Below are positions 56,630 through 64,000 of a DNA stretch of 64,000 bases, piece after piece. How positions within the stretch are numbered: the first letter of the stretch is position 1; every line of letters starts with the position of its first letter. Location of the stretch: the NCBI RefSeq assembly GCF_001205715.1, contig NZ_AQQZ01000002.1, forward strand, positions 305,501 to 369,500, given 5' to 3'. The position numbers were made by a program, and so were the translations under genes. Origin of the DNA: Pseudaestuariivita atlantica (GTDB lineage Bacteria > Pseudomonadota > Alphaproteobacteria > Rhodobacterales > Rhodobacteraceae). Below the pieces are notes generated by a model, which was not told where the DNA came from, ran no database searches, and was given only the letters and a program-made list of their open reading frames with translations.

Positions 56630-57937
56630 TTACTTCACGATGGTCTCGTCCTTGACGAACATGTTCGCCCATGCGCGGTCGATCAGGTCGGGCGTCATCT
56701 GGTAGGGGATGCCCTCGAACTCGCAGATCGAGATCATCTGGTCGATCAGGAAGACCGGCTGGTAGTTGGCATAGACGTTGTCGATCGTCGGATACTTTTT
56801 CTGCAGAAGGTGGATCAGCGCCTTTTCGTCCAGCGGCATCCCCTTCTTGCGCGCGACAAGTGCGAAGATCTTGAGGAAATCCTGCTGGTCCGGGCCGTCG
56901 ATCTTGATCTTGAAGAAGATCCTCCGCAACGCGGCCTTGTCGAAGATCTCGTTCGGGTGGAAGTTGGTAGAGAAGATCACCAGCGTGTCGAACGGCACCT
57001 CGAACTTCTCGCCCGATTGCAGGGCAAGGATGTCCTTCGACTCTTCCAGCGGAACGATCCAGCGGTTGACCAGCGATTGCGGCGGTTCCTCCTGCCGGCC
57101 AAGGTCGTCCACGATGAAGATGCCGCCCGTCGATTTCAGCTGCAGCGGCGCCTGGTAGGTGCGCGCGGTCGGGTTGTAGACAAGGTCCAGCATGTCGAGC
57201 TTCAATTCACCGCCGGTGATGACCGTCGGCCGCTCGCAATACACGTAACGGGTGTCGAACCGGTTCTTGCGGCGCAACACGGTCGGGTCATCCTCTTCCG
57301 CCTCGGCGGCAGAGTGCACGATTGGGTCGTAGACGGTGATGACCTGGCCCGAATATTCGATCGCGCGGGGGACGTAGATCTTGTCGCCCATCGCGTCGCG
57401 GATGCCATTCGAGATCGAGGATTTCCCGTTGCCCGGCGGGCCATACATCAGGATCGATCGCCCGGCGCCCACGGCGGGGCCCAGCTGGTCAAGCAGCGCC
57501 GGCGGCAGGATCAGGTGCCCCATGGCCGAGGTCAGCTGTTCGCGGGTGATGGCGAGGTTTCGGATCGACTGTCGCGCCACCTGTTCGCGGTAGACGTCGA
57601 GCGGGACGGGCATCGCGCCGAAATATTCCGACTGCGCCAGCGCGTCCATCGCGCGCGTCTTGCCGGCATCGGTCAGCTGGTACGCCATCTCGTTGCCGTT
57701 GTTGGCGTTCAGCGTGCCCATCGCTTCCATCAGTTTCTGCTCGCGCGCCATGTCGACAAGCTCTTGCGTGACGGGCGTCGGAAGGCAGACGGCGCGGGCC
57801 AGTTCGCTGACAAGGCTCACGTTCTTGCGGAACACGGTCTTCAGCAGGATATCCCGCATCATCACCGGCGACAGCTGCATGTCGGCCATCCGCTTGGGCG
57901 GCGGCGGAGCCATCACGTTGGTGGTTACCATGTTCAT
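56630..57937 (-). CDS. AAA ATPase associated with the tad locus
   Basis: A 435-residue AAA-type ATPase. An N-terminal helical domain (about 20-150) precedes Walker A YGPPGNGKSSISNGIRDAMG (about 166-185), a Walker B-like FIVDDLG, and the sensor segment VIFSTNFHPNEIFDKAALRR. Roseobacter proteins of this type are called ATPase with chaperone activity. It lies downstream of cpaA on the same strand with a 119-bp gap. A role in Tad pilus assembly is guessed from position only. Confidence 0.82.
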   Translation of the reverse strand: MNMVTTNVMAPPPPKRMADMQLSPVMMRDILLKTVFRKNVSLVSELARAVCLPTPVTQELVDMAREQKLMEAMGTLNANNGNEMAYQLTDAGKTRAMDALAQSEYFGAMPVPLDVYREQVARQSIRNLAITREQLTSAMGHLILPPALLDQLGPAVGAGRSILMYGPPGNGKSSISNGIRDAMGDKIYVPRAIEYSGQVITVYDPIVHSAAEAEEDDPTVLRRKNRFDTRYVYCERPTVITGGELKLDMLDLVYNPTARTYQAPLQLKSTGGIFIVDDLGRQEEPPQSLVNRWIVPLEESKDILALQSGEKFEVPFDTLVIFSTNFHPNEIFDKAALRRIFFKIKIDGPDQQDFLKIFALVARKKGMPLDEKALIHLLQKKYPTIDNVYANYQPVFLIDQMISICEFEGIPYQMTPDLIDRAWANMFVKDETIVK

Positions 57938-58056
57938 GTGCAGTCCTCCGGCGTTGTTCGACGCGCGTCCGTTATCCGGCAGCGAGGTTCAGAATTGGTG
58001 AAGTCATGCCATTGCATGACCCGGCAATACGGCAGTTTCGAGGCGTCGCGCATGCG

Positions 58057-58548
58057 TCAACTTCCCCATGCCGCGCCCATGCCGAGATAGGCGATAAGCG
58101 CGGGACCAAGGGCAAAGCCCATCGGAAATTTCTCGGCCGTCCAGCTTTCCCAGTCCGGGGCAAGCCGCCGCAATGCGGTTGCGCGTGCAAGCCTGTGCAC
58201 GGCAAAGGCCGCAAGCGCCGCCGTGGCAAGAATCATCAGCATCAGGACCGCGTCACCCAGCGCCACGAACGGCGCCGCAACGGCCATGAACTTGGCGTCG
58301 CCCGCGCCCATGATGCCACCGGCCGTCAGCACGAAACCTATGGCGAACAGCACGACCAGATGGGAGAACCGCCACAGGTATTCGCCGAACGGCAACACGA
58401 ACACGCCCGCCACGACAAAGACCGCAAGCAGTGCCAGTACGGCGTGGTTGCGGATCTTCATGGATTTCAGGTCGGTGAACGCGACATACAGGCCGATCGG
58501 CACCGCGAAGGGCAGAAACACCCAGGCCGACAGTGCCGAGATCTCCAT
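58057..58548 (-). CDS. cpaA: Prepilin peptidase CpaA/TadV
   Basis: A 163-residue type A24 prepilin peptidase, all membrane segments. The two catalytic aspartates are in FTDLKSMKIRN (about residue 25) and GAGDAKFMAVAAP (about residue 80). It cleaves the leader of Flp pilins; no Flp pilin gene is in the window. It follows the first TPR lipoprotein gene directly (gene start one base before that stop codon). Confidence 0.92.
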   Translation of the reverse strand: MEISALSAWVFLPFAVPIGLYVAFTDLKSMKIRNHAVLALLAVFVVAGVFVLPFGEYLWRFSHLVVLFAIGFVLTAGGIMGAGDAKFMAVAAPFVALGDAVLMLMILATAALAAFAVHRLARATALRRLAPDWESWTAEKFPMGFALGPALIAYLGMGAAWGS

Positions 58549-58549
58549 C

Positions 58550-59410
58550 TCAGTTCGTGATGGTGGATTCGAGCGCGTCGAGGCTGCGCGCGGCGGCTTC
58601 GAAGTGCTGCGGATGCGTTTCCAGCGCCTCCTGGAACAGGCCGCGCGCGATCTTCTCGTCACCGCGTTTCAGCGCCGCAAGGCCCAGCGTGTGCAGAAGC
58701 TGCGCGCGTTCGACCTGCGACATCGGCACCGGCGGAAGCGTATAGTTGCCCTGCGCCCCACGCGCGAGAACGAGGTTGTTCTTGGCGGTGAACAGGCTTT
58801 GATCAGCGCGGATCGCCTGCCCGAACAGGGCTTCGGCCCCTTCGAAATCGCCGCGCGTCAGCTTGGAATAGCCCCAGTTGTTCATCACGCTCGCCGGTGT
58901 CGTGGTCAGGCCAAGCGCGGTTTCATAGAACGCGTCGGCCTTCTTCCAGTCCTGCTTGCTGTCGGCGATCATCGCTTCCAGACGGTAGCGTTTGTAGGTC
59001 TCGTGGGTGGGCGGAATGCCGTTCAGCGTCTTTTCCGCGCTGTCCCAGTCGTTGGTGCGGATATAGGCATCGGCCAGCTCGACGCTGTCGTCGTTCGTGG
59101 CGTCCTCATGCTCGGTCACCTTGGTCCATGCGCTGACCGCTTCGGGGAAGCGTTTGGCGCGGATCAGGGTGATGGCCAGGCCGCGGCGCAGCTCGATCTT
59201 TTTCGGCTTGGTGGTCAAGGCGCGTTTGAAATAGTTCACGCCCTCGTTGGGATCGGCGACCGTCAGCATGACCGAGTTCAGGTCGGATTCGTCCACGACG
59301 TTCACGTCCTGCAACTTGCGGTCGACGGTGTTTTTTCCGGAAACGGCATCACAGCCGGAAAGGGCGATCGCGCCTGTAAGACACAGGCCCACGACGATGG
59401 GGTGGCGCAT
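58550..59410 (-). CDS. tadD: Tad locus TPR lipoprotein (TadD-like)
   Basis: A 286-residue lipoprotein (lipobox LSGC, cysteine near residue 20) with tetratricopeptide repeats from about 70, e.g. NYFKRALTTKPKKIELRRGL and YETALGLTTTPASVMNNWGY. TadD-like proteins aid assembly of the Tad secretion apparatus, probably at the outer membrane. In line with tadBC upstream. Confidence 0.85.
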   Translation of the reverse strand: MRHPIVVGLCLTGAIALSGCDAVSGKNTVDRKLQDVNVVDESDLNSVMLTVADPNEGVNYFKRALTTKPKKIELRRGLAITLIRAKRFPEAVSAWTKVTEHEDATNDDSVELADAYIRTNDWDSAEKTLNGIPPTHETYKRYRLEAMIADSKQDWKKADAFYETALGLTTTPASVMNNWGYSKLTRGDFEGAEALFGQAIRADQSLFTAKNNLVLARGAQGNYTLPPVPMSQVERAQLLHTLGLAALKRGDEKIARGLFQEALETHPQHFEAAARSLDALESTITN

Positions 59411-59474
59411 TTTTGCGTCCTTTACTGCTCTGTGCCCGGACCGATCTGGGTCAGCCTTGTGGGCGCCTGCCTTT

Positions 59475-60026
59475 TTATCCCGTGGTCCGGATCAGGTAGT
59501 CGGAACTGCCCCGGCGCACGAGTTTGTAGTCTTGGTCGAGATCAGCGTATCCCGAATTGTCAATTTTTTCGAGCGCCAGGCGCAAATTATCCCGGATTGC
59601 GTCACTTTCGCCATTGTCGAGAGCATAGGCCCGGCGAAAGGCTTCGGCCGCTTCGGAAATCTTGCCGCGCTCCATCAGCACCACGCCGAGGTTGTTCCAC
59701 AATTCCGGCCACTCCGCTTCTTCCTTCAGGGCGCGACGGAACAACGCCTCGGCCTGGTTCAGGCGGCCAAGGCCGATATTGGCGGTTCCAAGGGCCGACA
59801 GCACCTCGGGCGTGAGGCCTTCCTCGGCCCCGGCGCGGCGGAAAGCGGCGAGGGCAAGTTCGGGCTGGCCTGCCGCCATCAGGCGGTGACCGACGACAAG
59901 GCCCGGTTCGGCCGTGCCGCGCGCATCGATGTCGGGGGCGTAGACCCGGTCCTTGGACACGCCGAAGCCGCCCGATGAACAGGCGGCCAGGGTCAGTATC
60001 AATGCGATCGCCGCGAAGCGTATCAT
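59475..60026 (-). CDS. Second Tad locus TPR lipoprotein
   Basis: A 183-residue lipoprotein (lipobox LAAC near residue 16) with three tetratricopeptide repeats, e.g. ELALAAFRRAGAEEG and NQAEALFRRALKEEAEWPEL. Shorter than the neighbour at 58550 and probably a paralogue with a related role. It starts six bases after tadC stops. Confidence 0.85.
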   Translation of the reverse strand: MIRFAAIALILTLAACSSGGFGVSKDRVYAPDIDARGTAEPGLVVGHRLMAAGQPELALAAFRRAGAEEGLTPEVLSALGTANIGLGRLNQAEALFRRALKEEAEWPELWNNLGVVLMERGKISEAAEAFRRAYALDNGESDAIRDNLRLALEKIDNSGYADLDQDYKLVRRGSSDYLIRTTG

Positions 60027-60032
60027 TTTTCG

Positions 60033-60992
60033 TTAATTCGCGAGCTGCCCGAGTTGCGTGATGCCCACCGCCGAAGGCCCGACCAGGATGATCAGAAGCG
60101 GCGGCACTGTAAGCGTCATTGTGACAAGCGTCATCTTGGTTGGCAACTTGTTTGCGGCCTCTTCGGCGCGCATCACGCGCTTGTCCCGCATCTCCTCGGC
60201 ATAGACGCGCAGCGCCTCGCCGATGGATGTCCCGAATTGCTGGGACTGGATCAGCACGGTCGTGAACGACGCGATGTCCTGCACGCCGCAGCGTTCGGCC
60301 ATGTCGCGCAGCACGGCGGACTTGTCCTTGCCGGCCTTGATCTCGTGCGCGACGATTTCGTACTCGTCCGCCAGCGCGGGGTAGGAGGCGTGCAGTTCGC
60401 GCGCGACCCGGATGATCGCCTGGTCCATGGACTGGCCCGCCTCGATGCAGACGAGCATCATGTCGAGAGAGTCCGGGAAGCCCTGTTCGATCTCTTTCTT
60501 GCGCTTGTCGACGCGCTTGGTCAGCCAGTATTTCGGGAACAGGTAGCCGCCCGCGCCGGGACCCAGGATATACATCAGGGTCTGCTGCATCGTCGTCTCG
60601 TCGGACTTGATGACGAGGAAGAAATAGGCCGCACCCAACGCCAGGCCGCCAAGGCCCAGAACCATCTGCGCAGCGAAATAGATGCGCACCGCGTCCTTTG
60701 TCCGGTAACCGGCGGTCACCAGCGTCTTGCGGATGGCCGAGTATTCCTCGGTGTCCTGCGGTTCGAGGAAGGTGGCGTATTTCTCCAGCTTCTTGTTCTG
60801 CTGGTTCGACCGCAGGGTCGGGCCCTGGTCCGCCGACTTGTGCCGCGCCTGGCTTTGACGGTGCAGCTTCTGCATCGGGTCGGACTTGTCCCGCATCATC
60901 ATCGGGATCGTCAGCAGGACAAGCAGGACGCCCAGCGAACCGACGAGGATGATGGGGCCGAACGGGCCGAGGATATCTGTGACGAGTTCCAT
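60033..60992 (-). CDS. tadC: Tad pilus inner-membrane protein TadC
   Basis: A 319-residue type II secretion F-domain protein with four membrane segments, one N-terminal (about 11-30), two in the middle (about 106-150) and one at the C-terminus. The F domain covers about 155-290 (GFPDSLDMMLVCIEAGQSMDQ). With TadB it forms the inner-membrane platform on which TadA acts. Thirteen bases separate it from tadB. Confidence 0.93.
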   Translation of the reverse strand: MELVTDILGPFGPIILVGSLGVLLVLLTIPMMMRDKSDPMQKLHRQSQARHKSADQGPTLRSNQQNKKLEKYATFLEPQDTEEYSAIRKTLVTAGYRTKDAVRIYFAAQMVLGLGGLALGAAYFFLVIKSDETTMQQTLMYILGPGAGGYLFPKYWLTKRVDKRKKEIEQGFPDSLDMMLVCIEAGQSMDQAIIRVARELHASYPALADEYEIVAHEIKAGKDKSAVLRDMAERCGVQDIASFTTVLIQSQQFGTSIGEALRVYAEEMRDKRVMRAEEAANKLPTKMTLVTMTLTVPPLLIILVGPSAVGITQLGQLAN

Positions 60993-61005
60993 GTTCTGTC
61001 GCTCC

Positions 61006-61974
61006 TCAGACCTTGATGTTGACCAGCATCCGCATCACGACAAGGTTCGCGATGAGGAAGCCGCCGACCAGGAAACAGGCGGGGATGAAGTACGGGTGAT
61101 CCAGCACGTCGTCGTAGTAATTCGGGTCGGTGACCTGGATCACGACAAGTGCGGCCAGCGGGAAGCCCGACAGGAACTTGCCCGACCATTGCGCTTCGGC
61201 CGTGATCGCCTTCACGCGGCGGAACAGGCGGAACCGGGCGCGGATCACCTTGGCGAGGCCCATGAGGATCTCGGCCAGGTTACCCCCCGATTGCTGCTGG
61301 ATCGACACGGCGACGGCAAGGAAGCGCAGATCCTGCATGTCCAGCCGTTCGGCCATGTGCATCAGCGCCTCGCCCACGTCGCGGCCATAGGCGCTTTCGT
61401 CGGCGATGATGCCGAATTCGGTGGCGATCGGGTCCTCGACCTCTTTCGAGACGATGGAAATGGCCGACGAGAACGGGTGACCGACGCGCAGGGAGCGCAC
61501 CATCAGTTCGACCGCGTCGGGCAATTGTTCCTCGATCAGGGCGAGGCGCTTCTTGGCCTTGCCGTTAACCCAGACGAACACGCCCGCGATGCCCATGCCG
61601 ATGGACACGACCACGCGCACCGCGACCTGCGTTTCGGTGCCGATGCTGAGACCGACAAAGATCATCACCGCAAGCCCCGCCATGATCCCGATCAGCTGCG
61701 GCGGGGTAAAGGCGATGGCCGCCTTCTGTGCCCGGTCCGCCAGCATCGAGTAGAGCGGGATGGACCTGGAATTCATGTGCTGGTCCATCTCCTTGCGGAG
61801 CTTTTCCAGCACTTCCTCGCGGCCCTCGCCCTTGTCGAGCATTTCGAGGCGGCGGTTGACCTTGGAGTTCAGCGAAATCGATTTGCCGAAGGCGACAAGG
61901 TAGATCCCTTCGACGAGCACCAGCACGCCGATGAAGATCGAGATATAGATGATCGGTTCTGCAGAGAGCGTCAT
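61006..61974 (-). CDS. tadB: Tad pilus inner-membrane protein TadB
   Basis: A 322-residue type II secretion F-domain protein. Membrane segments lie near 8-25, 95-135 and 270-318; the F domain is at about 150-275 (EQLPDAVELMVRSLRVGHPF and SGGNLAEILMGLAKVIRAR). It starts three bases after tadA stops, so the genes are coupled. Confidence 0.93.
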   Translation of the reverse strand: MTLSAEPIIYISIFIGVLVLVEGIYLVAFGKSISLNSKVNRRLEMLDKGEGREEVLEKLRKEMDQHMNSRSIPLYSMLADRAQKAAIAFTPPQLIGIMAGLAVMIFVGLSIGTETQVAVRVVVSIGMGIAGVFVWVNGKAKKRLALIEEQLPDAVELMVRSLRVGHPFSSAISIVSKEVEDPIATEFGIIADESAYGRDVGEALMHMAERLDMQDLRFLAVAVSIQQQSGGNLAEILMGLAKVIRARFRLFRRVKAITAEAQWSGKFLSGFPLAALVVIQVTDPNYYDDVLDHPYFIPACFLVGGFLIANLVVMRMLVNIKV

Positions 61975-61977
61975 GGT

Positions 61978-63414
<1,437 letters not shown>

Positions 63415-63426
63415 TCAGGTCGCTCC

Positions 63427-64000
63427 TCAGGCCGCTTCGGCGTCGGTCTGGCCGACGGCGTGAATGGAAGCCGCCAGCTTCATGATTTCGCGGCGCAGCG
63501 GGTTCTTGGCCGCCGCAACGGCCAGCGGCTGGCCGTGGTCGCAGGCTTGCAGGATCGGCCGGCCGCCATCGGGCATCTGCAGGTCGATCGAGATACCAAG
63601 GCTTTCCGCCATCCGCTTGACCCGCGCCTTGCCCTGCAGGTCGGTGAACTTGGGCGCGCGGTTCAGCATGAAGCGCAGCTTGTCGAACGGCAGGCCTTCG
63701 GATTGCAGTGCGCGTTTCATGCGCAGCGCGTTCTGGGCCGAGCGCATGTCGAGCTCGATCATGGCGAGGTAGACATGGGCCGAGGTCAGGATGGTTTCCG
63801 ACCACTGGACCAGCGTCTTGGGCATGTCGACGATCACGTAGTCGAAATGCTGACGCGCCATGTCGAGGATCTTTTCGACCTCTTCGGGCCCGATCATGTC
63901 GAGCGGCAAAAGGTCGGGCGGCGCGGTCAGGACCTGCACCTTGTTCTCGTAACCCACCAGCGCCTGGCCAAAGCTGTCTTCATCCATGCTGTCGATGTCC
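63427..64000 (-). CDS. cpaE: TadZ/CpaE-like protein, 5' part beyond the window
   Basis: The C-terminal 191 residues of a CpaE/TadZ ParA-like ATPase, truncated by the window edge. The visible part has the MinD/ParA beta-strands: FDYVIVDMPKTLVQWSE, AHVYLAMIELDMRSAQN, and MLNRAPKF before the C-terminal segment. TadZ localises the pilus apparatus. The Walker A region lies outside the window. It precedes tadA by 12 bases. Confidence 0.85.
   Translation of the reverse strand, partial: DIDSMDEDSFGQALVGYENKVQVLTAPPDLLPLDMIGPEEVEKILDMARQHFDYVIVDMPKTLVQWSETILTSAHVYLAMIELDMRSAQNALRMKRALQSEGLPFDKLRFMLNRAPKFTDLQGKARVKRMAESLGISIDLQMPDGGRPILQACDHGQPLAVAAAKNPLRREIMKLAASIHAVGQTDAEAA

Overview
This is a GC-rich stretch of an alphaproteobacterial chromosome. 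The gene content and order point to the Rhodobacterales, roseobacter group: a def-def-def-fmt cluster, GcrA, xerC-DUF484, ruvCAB next to ybgC-tolQRAB-pal-cpoB-tilS-ftsH, fhs-folD, phosphatidylcholine synthase and a tad pilus locus. It is almost fully packed with genes. I see no rRNA, tRNA, CRISPR array, insertion sequence or prophage. Only two gaps exceed 300 bp: upstream of ruvC and upstream of tolQ.

Layout. 0-4.3 kb: a MalY/PatB-type aminotransferase, the remnant of an XRE regulator, three tandem peptide deformylase paralogues (the third has lost its catalytic residues), fmt and a small membrane protein. 4.3-8.8 kb: a molybdenum hydroxylase operon, coxG-coxS-coxL-coxM, whose AYRGAGR active-site loop and S-L-M order mark it as form II CO-dehydrogenase-like. 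8.8-16.7 kb: rimO, an AsmA protein, gcrA, pcs, a secreted cytochrome P460, xerC and DUF484. 16.7-20.7 kb: a secreted protein, a glutathionyl-hydroquinone reductase, an overlapping pair made of an EvaA-like NDP-hexose 2,3-dehydratase and a GT61-like glycosyltransferase, and a small transaldolase. 20.7-27.5 kb: priA, a LysR regulator, MFS and MATE transporters, prmA. 27.6-33.4 kb: a small membrane protein, a DUF1127 protein, ruvCAB, an RTX protein, a hypothetical protein, ybgC. 33.7-42.3 kb: tolQRAB-pal-cpoB, tilS, ftsH. 42.4-50.2 kb: a MOSC protein, fhs, folD, a ferredoxin/double-CDGSH protein, and an Lhr helicase-PdeM-PaaI operon. 50.3-56.5 kb: a type I secretion operon with a large RTX substrate, an ABC exporter carrying an unusual C-terminal extension, and an HlyD adaptor. 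56.6-64 kb: an AAA ATPase and the tad locus (cpaA, two TPR lipoproteins, tadC, tadB, tadA and the 3' part of tadZ/cpaE), all on the minus strand.

How the genes work together. Translation initiation and termination chemistry (fmt and def), ribosome modification (rimO, prmA) and tRNA modification (tilS) are housekeeping. fhs and folD form the one-carbon tetrahydrofolate route that supplies formyl donors, including the one used by Fmt. The Tol-Pal genes with ybgC and cpoB form the envelope-constriction machine. ruvCAB, priA, xerC and Lhr-PdeM serve recombination, restart, chromosome dimer resolution and repair. Surface functions are rich: two RTX proteins, a type I exporter, a Tad pilus and a possible sugar-modifying gene pair.

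Most noteworthy for follow-up: the exporter C-terminal extension beside a propeller-containing RTX substrate; the orphan 2,3-dehydratase/GT61 pair; the degenerate third deformylase; a recurrent directional intergenic motif (four copies, each just upstream of a start); and a palindromic repeat family that abuts, and in one case supplies, stop codons. All family assignments come from motif recognition by eye; no database search was run.
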